From the NCBI GenBank assembly GCA_963842975.1, contig CAWJIH010000005.1:1-64000 (forward strand): 64,000 nt of DNA, written 5' to 3'. Source of the stretch: JACJWR01 sp963842975. GTDB lineage: Bacteria > Actinomycetota > Actinomycetes > S36-B12 > UBA10799. Both the position numbers and the translations under genes were made by a program. The notes beneath the pieces were generated by a model, which saw nothing but the letters and a program-made list of their open reading frames with translations, did not search any database and had not been told where the DNA came from. The stretch's first letter is position 1; each line of letters starts with the position of its first letter. This document shows positions 34,156 through 43,099 of the stretch, piece by piece.

Positions 34156-35820
34156 ATGCTCGAAACCGGAACGGCCCGGGGCGAGCAGACCACAGTGAAA
34201 GGTGTGCACCCCAGGATGGCTCTTGATGCTGATGTGTTGTGCTCATGGATGGCGCAAACAGTGGACATGCTCGGCAACCACCGCGACGAGATTGATCGGC
34301 TGAACGTGTTCCCCGTCCCCGACGGGGACACCGGTACCAACCTGTACCTCACGATGGAGTCCGCCGCCGCGGCGGTGACCACCGAGCAAGACCAGACGGT
34401 GGCAGAAGTCGTCAACGAAATCGCACGTGGAGCGTTGCTCGGAGCACGCGGGAACTCCGGGGTGATCACGAGTCAGATCCTGCGTGGGTTCGCGGATGGC
34501 TTGGCGGAATGTACATCAGACGTCGGCGGAGCCGACCTGGCTCGCGCGTTGAAGTCGGCAGCGGACTCCGCGTATCGGGCTGTCGCAGTGCCACGGGAAG
34601 GGACGATTCTCTCGGTTGCAAAGGCGGCCGCCGAGGGTGCAGCAATAGCCAACGGTGGGGCGAACTCAGACCCCGCTGCGGTGATTAGCGGGGCGCTGGA
34701 TTCCGCCAAGGAAGCGTTGGCCCGCACGCCGGACCAGTTGCCGGTGCTGCGAGAGGCTGGCGTGGTCGATGCCGGAGGTCGGGGCCTGGTCGTGATCCTG
34801 GAGGCGCTCGATCGAGCCGTGCAGGGTCTTGCCGCCCCAGCAAAGGCCCGCGGCCGGAAGATTCCCCAGCCCCCGACCGCCCATGCACCGATGGTCGGCT
34901 ACGACGGTCCCGAGTATGAGGTGATGTACCTGCTCGACGCGGCTGACGAGTCGGTTCCTGGTTTGCGCTCGGCGTTGAATGATTTGGGTGATTCGGTGGT
35001 GGTGGTCGGCGGCCACGGACTTTGGAATGTGCACGTGCACACCGACCACATCGGCGCAGCAATCGAACGGGCAGTCGAAATCGGCACGCCTCATCGGATC
35101 AAGGTGACGCGACTGCTGGAGGCTGATTCGCTGCGGTCGACCGGCCGCGGTGCGCCCACCGAAAGCGCCCTGGTGGTCGTCACCCATGGACCCGACATTG
35201 CCCGCTACCTGACTGAGTCTGGCGTCACAGTGGTGCGGGCTCCAGCCCGAGGAAGGGCCTCGACCGCGGAACTCCTCGACGGTGTCACGCGCGCCCAAGC
35301 CGCGAATGTGGTGCTGTTGCCCAGTGATCGCGACACCACACCTGTGGCCGAGGCGGCTGCGGCAGCATCCCGTGACCTGGGAGTGCGGGTCGCCGTGATC
35401 CCCACCCGATCCATCGTCCAAAGCCTCGCGGCGGTGGCCGTGCACGATCCCGAATCGAGGTTCGACGACGACATGATCGCGATGGGCCGGGCCGCGGGCG
35501 CCACGCGCTACGGCGCGGTCACGGTGGCTGTCAAAGATGCCATCACGTCGGCTGGTGTCTGCGCGCCGGGCGATTTGCTCGGCTTGGTCGATGGCGACAT
35601 CGCTGTGGTCGGATCGGATGTGGATGCAGTGGCGAACCAAGTCATCGACAGGTTGGTGTCGGGCCGCACTGAGCTGATCACTGTGGTGGTCGGCGCTGAG
35701 GCGTCCGACGACCAAGTGCAAAGACTCACCACCCATCTGAACAAGGAGTATCCGCAGGTCGATGTTGACGTGCTGCCAGGTGGGCAGCCGAACTGGTCGC
35801 TCATCATCGGCGCGGAATAG
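34156..35820 (+). CDS. DAK2 domain/FakA-like kinase (YloV family)
   Basis: A 554-residue protein. The DAK2 nucleotide-binding domain (about 25-215) shows LNVFPVPDGDTGTNLYLTME, ALLGARGNSGVITSQILRGF and LREAGVVDAGGRGLVVILEA. The C-terminal DegV-like half has VVVVGGHGLWNVHVHTDHIG. In Firmicutes the homologue FakA phosphorylates fatty acids bound to FakB. ATG 34156 or ATG 34216 could be the start; the region just upstream (CATAGC) may be a -10. It lies just before recG, as in mycobacteria. Confidence 0.9.
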   Translation: MLETGTARGEQTTVKGVHPRMALDADVLCSWMAQTVDMLGNHRDEIDRLNVFPVPDGDTGTNLYLTMESAAAAVTTEQDQTVAEVVNEIARGALLGARGNSGVITSQILRGFADGLAECTSDVGGADLARALKSAADSAYRAVAVPREGTILSVAKAAAEGAAIANGGANSDPAAVISGALDSAKEALARTPDQLPVLREAGVVDAGGRGLVVILEALDRAVQGLAAPAKARGRKIPQPPTAHAPMVGYDGPEYEVMYLLDAADESVPGLRSALNDLGDSVVVVGGHGLWNVHVHTDHIGAAIERAVEIGTPHRIKVTRLLEADSLRSTGRGAPTESALVVVTHGPDIARYLTESGVTVVRAPARGRASTAELLDGVTRAQAANVVLLPSDRDTTPVAEAAAAASRDLGVRVAVIPTRSIVQSLAAVAVHDPESRFDDDMIAMGRAAGATRYGAVTVAVKDAITSAGVCAPGDLLGLVDGDIAVVGSDVDAVANQVIDRLVSGRTELITVVVGAEASDDQVQRLTTHLNKEYPQVDVDVLPGGQPNWSLIIGAE

Positions 35821-35824
35821 TGCG

Positions 35825-38005
35825 GTGGATTTCGAATCCAACCTGAAGGAGGTGCTTGGCGACCGATCCGCCAAGGCGCTGCAGACGGCCTTCGGCATGA
35901 CGACGCTGGAGGACGCGTTACGGCACTACCCACGAAGGTATGCCAAGCGAGGTGAATTGACCGACTTCGCAGACCTTCGGGTCGATGACGATGTCACCGT
36001 GATGGCAGAGGTGGCCAACGTGCGCAGCCACGCCAGCCGACGCCGTGCCCGCGGCAAACCAATCATGCTCACCGAAGTCACCTTGACCGACGGTCGGGCC
36101 AAACTGACGGCCACTTTCTTCAACCAGACCTGGCGGGAGAAGGACCTTGTTCCGGGTCGCCAATTGCTGTTCGCCGGGCGCGTCAGTCGTTTCCGCAACG
36201 GGCTGCAGCTGGTGCATCCGGACTACGAGCCGATCGATCCTCAGCAGTCGCCGGGAGCCGCCGAGCACTACGCAGGCGCCCTAATCCCGGTCTACCCGGC
36301 CACCAGCCGGGTCTCCACCTGGCGCTTCGCCGCCGTTATGCAAATCCTGCTGACTGTGGTTGACGATCTTGCTGACCCGCTACCCGAAACCACTCTGCGG
36401 GATCGCAAGTTGCCAGGATTCGCGGAGGCCATGCGCATGATTCACACCCCGGCAAGCGCCGCGGACGTGGCTCTGGGGAAGCAGCGACTTCGTTTTGAGG
36501 AGGCATTCCTGCTGCAGGCTGAGTTGCTGCGCCGAAGGGCGGCTCGCCGCACACGATCGGCGATTCCGCGCAGCCCGCGAGTGGATGGTTTGGTGGCCGC
36601 CCTTGATGCTCGGCTGCCGTTCAATCTCACCCCGGGGCAGCGGTCGGTTTCCGAAGAAATCGCCGCTGACATGGCCACCTCACACCCGATGCTGCGGCTG
36701 CTGCAAGGAGACGTGGGGTCCGGCAAGACCGTTGTGGCGCTGCGGGCGATGCTGGCCGCAGTCGATGCCGGCGCTCAAGCCGCCCTGCTGGCCCCCACCG
36801 AAGTGCTCGCCGCCCAGCACCTCCTGACGGTGCGCAACTTGCTTGGCCCGCTGGCTGCCCGGGGCCAGATCATGGGTGATCCAGCTGGCACATTGGTCAC
36901 CCTGCTCACCGGATCGTTGAGCGCTCGGGAACGTCGGTCCGCGCTACTTGCCGTGGCCAGCGGCGAGGCAGGAATCGTGATCGGCACTCATGCTTTGATG
37001 TCGGAGGGGGTTCAGTTCGCCGATCTGGGTTTGGTTGTGGTTGACGAACAGCACCGATTCGGAGTCGAACAACGCGCAATGCTCTCCGCAAAAGCAGCCG
37101 GTGAAGCGCAGCCGCACACCTTGGTGATGACGGCCACGCCGATTCCCCGCACCGTTGCCATGACGGTCTTTGGTGATCTTGATGTGTCCACCTTGGCTGA
37201 ACGCCCAGCCGGTCGGCGACAAGTGCAGACCCATGTGGTGCCGGCTCTCAGTCGCCCCACGCACCTGGCGCGGGTGTGGGAGCGGGCCGCAGAAGAGGTT
37301 GCGGGCGGCCACCAGGTGTATGTGGTCTGTCCCCGAATCACTGCCGACGCCGAGGCCGCGATCGAAGGTTATCCGCCAAATTCCGTGGTGGAGCTTGCTG
37401 ACTATCTTCGATCCGGCCCCCTCGCCGACCAGCGCATCGCGGTGATGCACGGCCAGCTTCGCACCGAGGAGAAAGACCACGTGATGGCCGCCTTTGCCCG
37501 GGGGCCGGCGGACCAATCCGAGCAGGGGGTGGACGTGTTGGTGTCCACGACAGTGATCGAGGTCGGGGTGGATGTGCCGGGGGCAACGTTGATGGTGATT
37601 CTCGACGCTGATCGATTCGGGGTGTCGTCACTGCACCAGTTGCGGGGCCGGGTCGGCCGAGGCGAGGCGGGCGGGCTGTGCCTGCTGGTGACCGCCGCAG
37701 CCGCTGATTCCGAAGCGATGGCCCGGCTGCAGGCCTTGGCGGCAACCGACGATGGGTTCGAGGTCAGCGTGATTGACCTGAAATCCCGCAGAGAGGGCGA
37801 CGTCTTGGGCGCCTCGCAGTCTGGGCGCGCCAGTTCGCTGCGCCTGTTGTCGGTGCTCGACGACGCCGAGGTGATCGCTGAGGCCCGCACCGCTGCCCAG
37901 GAAGTGTTGGCCGGCGACGTGGACGCGACGGCAGAGCCGGGTTTGCGCGCGGCCCTGACCCGACTCGCGGCCCGGGAGTCCAGTGACTACCTGGAGAAAG
38001 CATGA
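35825..38005 (+). CDS. recG: ATP-dependent DNA helicase RecG
   Basis: A 726-residue fork-reversal helicase. The wedge/OB part is N-terminal. Helicase motifs: LLQGDVGSGKTVVALRAMLA (Walker A), LAPTEVLAAQHLL, VVVDEQHRFGVEQR (DEQH box), VMTATPIPRTVAMTVFGDLD, and VSTTVIEVGVDVPGATLMVI with LHQLRGRVGRGEAGGLCLLV. GTG 35825 lies 4 nt after the DAK2 stop, and the stop overlaps rsmD by 4 nt (ATGA). Confidence 0.95.
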   Translation: MDFESNLKEVLGDRSAKALQTAFGMTTLEDALRHYPRRYAKRGELTDFADLRVDDDVTVMAEVANVRSHASRRRARGKPIMLTEVTLTDGRAKLTATFFNQTWREKDLVPGRQLLFAGRVSRFRNGLQLVHPDYEPIDPQQSPGAAEHYAGALIPVYPATSRVSTWRFAAVMQILLTVVDDLADPLPETTLRDRKLPGFAEAMRMIHTPASAADVALGKQRLRFEEAFLLQAELLRRRAARRTRSAIPRSPRVDGLVAALDARLPFNLTPGQRSVSEEIAADMATSHPMLRLLQGDVGSGKTVVALRAMLAAVDAGAQAALLAPTEVLAAQHLLTVRNLLGPLAARGQIMGDPAGTLVTLLTGSLSARERRSALLAVASGEAGIVIGTHALMSEGVQFADLGLVVVDEQHRFGVEQRAMLSAKAAGEAQPHTLVMTATPIPRTVAMTVFGDLDVSTLAERPAGRRQVQTHVVPALSRPTHLARVWERAAEEVAGGHQVYVVCPRITADAEAAIEGYPPNSVVELADYLRSGPLADQRIAVMHGQLRTEEKDHVMAAFARGPADQSEQGVDVLVSTTVIEVGVDVPGATLMVILDADRFGVSSLHQLRGRVGRGEAGGLCLLVTAAAADSEAMARLQALAATDDGFEVSVIDLKSRREGDVLGASQSGRASSLRLLSVLDDAEVIAEARTAAQEVLAGDVDATAEPGLRAALTRLAARESSDYLEKA

Positions 38006-38583
38006 CCCGCATTGTGGCTGGGGTGGCGCGTGGTCGCAGGATCACCGTTCCGGCGGGTGACGTGCGGCCCACGACGTCGCGCACCAGGGAGGCGGTCTTC
38101 TCTGCGGTTGGCCATCGGATCGGTACGTGGCAGGGCGCCGTAGTGCTGGACCTGTTTGCCGGATCGGGTGCACTTGGGCTCGAGGCGGCCTCGAGGGGGG
38201 CGGCGTCGGTGCTGCTGGTCGAACGCAACCGGCAGGTGCTGCCGGTGTTGCGCCGCAACGTGGCGACCGTCGGTTGCCCCGGGGTGCGAGTGTTGGCGGC
38301 AGACAGCTACCGACTGCCCGACCCGTCGGGGCTTCGGCCAGCAATGGAGCCAGTTGATGTGTTGTTCGCCGATCCTCCCTATCGGGATTCCGACGAAAGT
38401 GTGGCCATGCTGCTGAATCGGCTGCTGCACCATGGTTGGTTGGCCCCCGGGGCGGTGGCGGTGGTGGAGCGTGACGCCCGGCGGGAAGCCGCGTTCGATT
38501 GGCCCGCACAGTGGGAAGCCTTGACGGATCGCCGACACGCGGACACTCACGTTTACTTGGCCGGGCTGGTAGCGTCTCCCTAG
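38002..38583 (+). CDS. rsmD: 16S rRNA (guanine966-N2)-methyltransferase
   Basis: A 193-residue RsmD. RIVAGVARGRRITVPAGDVR and PTTSRTREAVFSAV form the RNA-binding start, VLDLFAGSGALGLEAASRGA binds SAM, and DVLFADPPYRDSDESV holds the catalytic (D/N)PPY motif. Coupled to recG by ATGA and followed by coaD, the conserved order. Confidence 0.95.
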   Translation: MTRIVAGVARGRRITVPAGDVRPTTSRTREAVFSAVGHRIGTWQGAVVLDLFAGSGALGLEAASRGAASVLLVERNRQVLPVLRRNVATVGCPGVRVLAADSYRLPDPSGLRPAMEPVDVLFADPPYRDSDESVAMLLNRLLHHGWLAPGAVAVVERDARREAAFDWPAQWEALTDRRHADTHVYLAGLVASP

Positions 38584-38636
38584 ACGTCACGGCAGTGGGA
38601 ACGTCTCAGCATTCGAAACGCCTCGGGAGGAGTGAC

Positions 38637-39128
38637 GTGCGACGCGCGGTCTGCCCGGGGTCTTTTGACCCCGTAACGAATGGTCACCTCGACATCATCA
38701 CCAGAGCAAGTGAGTTGTTTGACGAGGTGGTCGTCGCTGTGCTGGTCAACCACAAAAAGAGCGGTCTGTTCAGCATCCCGGAACGGATCGAGATCCTCGG
38801 CGAAGTCACCGCCGATCTACCCAACATCGTCATCGATTCCTTCCACGGCCTACTTGTGGACTTCTGCCTGGAGCACGATGTGCGATCCATCGTCAAGGGT
38901 CTGCGCGCAGTCAGCGACTTCGACTACGAGTTGCAGATGGCCCAGATGAATCGGCGGTTGGCCGATGTCGACACCGTGTTCATGTCCACGAACCCGCTGT
39001 ACTCCTTCCTTTCCTCCAGCCTGATCAAGGAGGTCGCCACCCACGGCGGCGACGTGACTGGGCTGGTGCCGGAGGCAGTAATCGCCCGGCTCGAGGCGAA
39101 GATTTCCGACGCGGCGGAGCGGCAGTAA
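38637..39128 (+). CDS. coaD: Phosphopantetheine adenylyltransferase
   Basis: A 163-residue CoaD, making dephospho-CoA. CPGSFDPVTNGHLDIITRAS holds the TxGH nucleotidyl-transfer motif (here TNGH), and FLSSSLIKEVATHGGDVTGL the family ISSTxxRE-like site. GTG 38637 follows GGGAGGAG by 4-6 nt. Full length. Confidence 0.95.
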   Translation: MRRAVCPGSFDPVTNGHLDIITRASELFDEVVVAVLVNHKKSGLFSIPERIEILGEVTADLPNIVIDSFHGLLVDFCLEHDVRSIVKGLRAVSDFDYELQMAQMNRRLADVDTVFMSTNPLYSFLSSSLIKEVATHGGDVTGLVPEAVIARLEAKISDAAERQ

Positions 39129-39130
39129 CC

Positions 39131-39836
39131 ATGGACATGCTGGATCGTCTCGATGAGTTGAGCGACATCATCGAGACCGCTAAGTCGCTGCCGCTGTCCG
39201 CCTCCTGCGTGGTGCCGCGGGACGAGGTGCTCGACCTGCTGGACGAGATTCGTGCGACGTTGCCCGATGCCTTGCGCGATGCCGAGCAGATAGTCCGTCG
39301 CCGCGACGAAATCCTGGCCGTAGCCGAAGGCGCCGCAAGCGAGCAGCTAGCCGGCGCCGAGGCGCAAGCTGGCCGAATTGTTGGGGAGGCCGCGGACACA
39401 GCCCAAACCCGCAGGTCGCAGGCAACCGCGGAAGCCGAGAACATTCTGGCGGCGGCTCAGATCCAGGCCGCCCTCCTGATCGACACGCATGCGACCACGG
39501 TTGCGGCCAAGGACGAGGCCGCGCGGATCATTGCCGATGCCAAACAGCGCGCCGAGGTGATGATCGCGACGACCACCCATCGGGTCAACGTCTTGCTCGC
39601 CAAAGCAGAGTCGGCGCATGCACGCCACGGCTGCCGAAATCCGCCGGGCACAACTTGATTTCGAGTCGGTGGCAAGTGGCCACATGGCTGATATTGATCC
39701 CAAACCGAGTCCCGATGTGGTGGACGTGACAGCCCGGAGTCGAATCGGCAGGGATCGTTCCGGCGGCGATGAATTCTATGACTTCGAACTCGACGTCACT
39801 GGCAATCACGGCCAGCCCCCACCCGGATTCCGCTGA
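39131..39836 (+). CDS. sepIVA: DivIVA-like septation protein SepIVA homologue, frameshifted
   Basis: Long coiled-coil protein of the mycobacterial SepIVA (Rv2927c) type, which acts in septation and polar growth. It starts MDMLDRLDELSDIIETAKSL and SCVVPRDEVLDLLDEIRATL, then an Ala/Glu-rich coil to about residue 160. In one frame it ends early at 39658; in the next frame TAAEIRRAQLDFESVASGHM continues to 39836 with a C-terminal acidic FYDFELDVTG. Removing one base near 39620-39628 joins them. Position between coaD and the DUF177-rpmF pair fits. ATG 39131 is 3 nt after the coaD stop. Confidence 0.8.
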
Positions 39837-39886
39837 CAATGGTCGGCAGCGTTGCGGGCGTCGAAGATATTCGCGTCGCCGCGGGC

Positions 39887-39892
39887 TAGAGT
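39887..39892 (+). promoter_or_regulatory. -10 hexamer of the DUF177 gene, leaderless
   Basis: TAGAGT, with the last base 9 nt before GTG 39901; no ribosome site. Confidence 0.5.
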
Positions 39893-39900
39893 GTGTCGTC

Positions 39901-40464
39901 GTGATCGATCCTACTGCGCCGACCGTGCTGGACGTCCACGATTTCCGCCGGGCTGGCGACTTCAAACGGGTGCAGCGGGTAGCGCCCGCGCCAACGGGGA
40001 TTGCCAACCCAGTACTCGAGGTGGTCCCGGACTCCGACATTCGCCTTGACTTGACTCTGGAGTCGGTGATCGACGGCGTCCTGGTGACAGGGGAGGTTGG
40101 TTTTCCCACCACAGGGGTGTGCAGTCGGTGCCTGGAGCCAATTTCCGAGGTCGCGCAAACTTCGTTTTCGGAGTTGTACCTTTGGGCGGAACCTGCCGAA
40201 GTCGATCCCGACGATGATCCGTTGCCGCTGGTGCAGGCGGGCTTGATCGATCTGGCGGACGCGGTACGCGATGCGATTGTGCTGGCCATGCCACTGGCGC
40301 CGGTCTGCACCTCGGAGTGTTTGGGGTTGTGCCCGACCTGTGGGGTTCGCCTGGCCGAGGAGCCAGGTCACGAGCATGTTGATCTGGACCCGCGTTGGGC
40401 CGCGCTCCAGTCGTTGGAACTACCGCCCGATGTGTCGGGGGATTCGGGCGTGGGGAATACTTGA
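39901..40464 (+). CDS. DUF177 (YceD) family protein
   Basis: A 187-residue YceD-like protein, found beside rpmF in most bacteria and thought to act in 23S rRNA or large-subunit maturation. It has VTGEVGFPTTGVCSRCLEPI with one CxxC and SECLGLCPTCGVRLAEEPGH with a second Cys cluster, likely zinc ligands, and ends DPRWAALQSL. GTG 39901 is fixed by the leaderless promoter. Confidence 0.9.
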   Translation: MIDPTAPTVLDVHDFRRAGDFKRVQRVAPAPTGIANPVLEVVPDSDIRLDLTLESVIDGVLVTGEVGFPTTGVCSRCLEPISEVAQTSFSELYLWAEPAEVDPDDDPLPLVQAGLIDLADAVRDAIVLAMPLAPVCTSECLGLCPTCGVRLAEEPGHEHVDLDPRWAALQSLELPPDVSGDSGVGNT

Positions 40465-40610
40465 CCAGTCTGCGCTCGTGGCCGGTCCGCCTGCGTGCCA
40501 GGCCAGGGGCGAGCCGCAGCAAGCGGACGGTTTCCGCCTCCGGCTGGCAGTCCCGGCGCACTCGCCCATCGATACCGAACCACACGCTCGTGAAATGAGA
40601 GGAATGCCCC

Positions 40611-40784
40611 ATGGCTGTCCCGAAGCGGAAGATGTCTCGTAGCAACACACGTTCCCGTCGATCCCAGTGGAAGGCTGCGCCGCTGACCTTGGCGACCTGC
40701 GACCGCTGCAAAGCCCGCAAGTTGCCGCACGTCGCGTGCCCGGAGTGCGGAACCTACGCGAAGCGTCAGGTGCTGGACATCTAG
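40611..40784 (+). CDS. rpmF: 50S ribosomal protein L32
   Basis: A 57-residue L32: MAVPKRKMSRSNTRSRRSQW, then CDRCKARKLPHVACPECGTY with both CxxC zinc pairs. ATG 40611 has AGAGGAA upstream. The 146 bases between DUF177 and this gene hold no other gene. Confidence 0.96.
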   Translation: MAVPKRKMSRSNTRSRRSQWKAAPLTLATCDRCKARKLPHVACPECGTYAKRQVLDI

Positions 40785-40802
40785 CAGTCGCAAGGAGGCT
40801 CG

Positions 40803-41048
40803 GTGCCCGTGACATCATCGGTTCCCGGTCACGTCGCTGCGGCGGTGGGACGGGTGCTCGATATCGACCCCGCGGTGCTGCGCGCGGACACCCCACTGGC
40901 CGACCTTGGCGCCGACCCGGTGGCGTTGGTTGCCATCGTTGATCTGATGTTCGGACCCGAAGGCATGGGTAACGGAGCAGCCTCGCCGGAATTCTTGGAT
41001 ATCCCGTCGCCGACCACCGTGGGTGACCTCGCCCAACTGGTTCGGTGA
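40803..41048 (+). CDS. Acyl-carrier-protein-like protein without the phosphopantetheine serine
   Basis: An 81-residue ACP-fold protein between rpmF and rnc, where actinobacteria often have an acyl carrier protein. VAAAVGRVLDIDPAVLRADT and the C-terminal PSPTTVGDLAQLV match ACP helices 1 and 4. The carrier motif GADSL is GADPV here (LADLGADPVALVAIVDLMF), so the Ser that accepts phosphopantetheine is Pro, and the protein cannot be a normal acyl carrier. GTG 40803 follows AAGGAGG. The family call is by fold pattern. Confidence 0.72.
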   Translation: MPVTSSVPGHVAAAVGRVLDIDPAVLRADTPLADLGADPVALVAIVDLMFGPEGMGNGAASPEFLDIPSPTTVGDLAQLVR

Positions 41049-41062
41049 CATTGGAGGTGGGT

Positions 41063-41818
41063 GTGAACGACCCTCAATCCTCACGGTCTGCTGTGCTCGC
41101 AGAGATTTCCGAGTCCTTCGGGGTGTCGCTGTCGGATGAGTTGCTCAACCTCGCGCTCACCCATCGCTTCTTTGCTTTTGAAAACGGTGGCCTGCCCACC
41201 AACGAGCGGCTTGAGTTTCTCGGCGATTCGGTGCTGGGACTTGTGATCACCGAAGAGCTGTATCGACGGCACCCTGACCTACCGGAGGGCGACCTCGCAC
41301 GCATGCGGGCGAGCATCGTCAACGCCCGATCCCTGGCTGAACTCGGCAAAGCGCTAGGACTCGGCGACTGCGTGCTGCTGGGCAAAGGTGAGGAGGCCAC
41401 AGGTGGTCGCGACAAGCCTTCGATCCTGGCGGACACCATGGAAGCGGTGCTGGGAGCGATGTTCCTCACCGTCGGATTCGAAGGGTCGCAGTCGCGAATC
41501 CTCGCCCTGTTCGCGCCGTTGCTCTCCCGCGCCGGGCAACTCGGGGCGGGGCTTGACTGGAAGACCAGCCTGCAGGAGTTGGCGAGCAAACTGGCGATGG
41601 GCGCCCCCAGGTACCAGGTGCAGTCAACTGGGCCCGATCATGCTCGTTCCTTCAACGCCGAGGTGGAACTCAATGGCGAAGTTTGGGGGCGGGGGGCTGG
41701 ATCGGCCAAGAAGCACGCGGAACAGGAGGCGGCCGAAGCCGCGTGGCGGGCGCTGAACGCGAATGCGGGGCCGAATGGATCCGTTGGCTCGGCAGACGGT
41801 GAACGGGCGGATGCCTGA
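41063..41818 (+). CDS. rnc: Ribonuclease III
   Basis: A 251-residue RNase III. The signature NERLEFLGDSVLGLVITEEL carries the catalytic Glu/Asp; DTMEAVLGAMFLTVGFEG gives the second acidic set; the dsRNA-binding domain ends GSAKKHAEQEAAEAAWRAL. It processes rRNA precursors and dsRNA. GTG 41063 is chosen for GGAGGTGG upstream; GTG 41045 is an alternative. Its end overlaps mutM by 8 nt. Confidence 0.94.
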   Translation: MNDPQSSRSAVLAEISESFGVSLSDELLNLALTHRFFAFENGGLPTNERLEFLGDSVLGLVITEELYRRHPDLPEGDLARMRASIVNARSLAELGKALGLGDCVLLGKGEEATGGRDKPSILADTMEAVLGAMFLTVGFEGSQSRILALFAPLLSRAGQLGAGLDWKTSLQELASKLAMGAPRYQVQSTGPDHARSFNAEVELNGEVWGRGAGSAKKHAEQEAAEAAWRALNANAGPNGSVGSADGERADA

Positions 41819-42689
41819 ACTTCCCGAGGTTGAGGTGGTGCGCCGCGGGTTGGCCTCCTGGGTCACCGGCCTGCGGGTGACCGATGTCGAGGTCCGGGGG
41901 ACCCGGGTGCTCCGACGCCATCATGGCGGCCAGCCTGATTTCGTCGGTCAGTTGCGTGGCGCGGTGCTCGATGAGCCCCAGCGGCGAGGGAAATTTCTGT
42001 GGTTGCCGCTGCTCAATCGGGATGCTGCCCTGGTGGCGCACCTGGGCATGAGCGGGCAGTTGGTGTTGCCACCCGCGACCTCGCCGGACGAGCCGCACCT
42101 GCGGGTGCGGCTGACTTTCGAAGGCGACGCACGGCCGCTGCGGTTTGTGGATCAGCGCACCTTCGGCTGGATGAGTGTGGAGCAACTGGTCGAAGGTGTG
42201 GGTGGCCGGGTCGTACCCGCCTCCGCCGCGGCGATCGCGCTTGATCCGCTCGAGGAAGAATTCGACGCAGCAGCCACCGCACGACGGATTCGACGGCGAC
42301 GCAGCCCAATCAAAGCGGTGCTGCTGGATCAGAACGTGGTGTCCGGGATCGGCAACATCTACGCCGACGAAACGCTCTGGCGTCGTCGGCGGAACTGGGC
42401 GACGCCGGCCGAGCGACTGCGCCAAGCTGACGTGATCGAATTGCTCGCGACCGCAGGTGAGGTGATGCGCGAAGCGCTCGCCGTCGGCGGAACGTCCTTC
42501 GACAGTCTGTATGTGAACGTCAACGGATCCAGTGGCTACTTCGCCAGATCACTAGATGCCTACGGCCGAGCCGGGCAACCCTGCCGTCGATGCGGCAGCC
42601 TGATGGTCCGCGATGCCTTCGGCAACAGGTCGTCCTTTCGGTGCCCGCGGTGCCAGCGCCGACCGCCGCGAGTGCAGAGGGTCGGCTAG
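41811..42689 (+). CDS. mutM: Formamidopyrimidine-DNA glycosylase
   Basis: A 292-residue Fpg/MutM removing oxidised purines. The N-terminus MPELPEVEVVRRGLASWV gives catalytic Pro and Glu; LLDQNVVSGIGNIYADETLW is the helix-2-turn-helix; the C-terminal zinc finger is CRRCGSLMVRDAFGNRSSFR followed by CPRC. Full length. Followed by a 173-bp gap containing a 16-bp palindrome. Confidence 0.95.
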   Translation: MPELPEVEVVRRGLASWVTGLRVTDVEVRGTRVLRRHHGGQPDFVGQLRGAVLDEPQRRGKFLWLPLLNRDAALVAHLGMSGQLVLPPATSPDEPHLRVRLTFEGDARPLRFVDQRTFGWMSVEQLVEGVGGRVVPASAAAIALDPLEEEFDAAATARRIRRRRSPIKAVLLDQNVVSGIGNIYADETLWRRRRNWATPAERLRQADVIELLATAGEVMREALAVGGTSFDSLYVNVNGSSGYFARSLDAYGRAGQPCRRCGSLMVRDAFGNRSSFRCPRCQRRPPRVQRVG

Positions 42690-42703
42690 CCGCCCCTCGT
42701 GTG

Positions 42704-42719
42704 GTGTGATCGATCACAC
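42704..42719. promoter_or_regulatory. 16-bp perfect palindrome, putative operator
   Basis: GTGTGATCGATCACAC, 15 nt after the mutM stop and upstream of a small gene at 42863. It has TGTGA/TCACA half-sites as in CRP/FNR or GntR-type operators, but with a 4-bp spacer in place of the usual 6 for CRP. Confidence 0.45.
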
Positions 42720-42862
42720 TGCGCGGGGCGGTGTTTGAAAGTGCTGCGTCGTGGATATATTCGGACTCATCACGACTTCGGTGCCGCGCAGGCAACTTCT
42801 GCATCCCGCCGGTGGTCGCGCATCTTAGTTTTCCGCCCTCGAGTGTTTGTTGTGGAGTTCCC

Positions 42863-43039
42863 ATGGCCCGCGCCCTGTTCGTCGCCCCTGTTGATCCAGT
42901 CACTGCTGCCCAGCTCGCGTCTTTGCGTGCCCGCATCAATGAACTGGAAACCGAAGTCGCGATGCTGCGCGCCGCTTCCTCGCTGGCGCTGGAGGTCGAG
43001 TTCGAGCAAGTCGCCGCTGAACGCGCGGCGTTCACCTGA
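42863..43039 (+). CDS. Small coiled-coil hypothetical protein
   Basis: A 58-residue protein: ARALFVAPVDPVTAAQLASL followed by a Glu/Leu/Ala heptad region (RARINELETEVAMLRAASSL), predicting a single long helix. ATG 42863 has TGGAG a few bases upstream. Family not recognised. It lies between mutM and smc, downstream of the palindrome at 42704-42719. Confidence 0.55.
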   Translation: MARALFVAPVDPVTAAQLASLRARINELETEVAMLRAASSLALEVEFEQVAAERAAFT

Positions 43040-43099
43040 TCCGACCCGCCCCCCGGTTACCCTCGTTCGAGTCGAGTAGCCGTAGCCGGAAGTTGCGTC

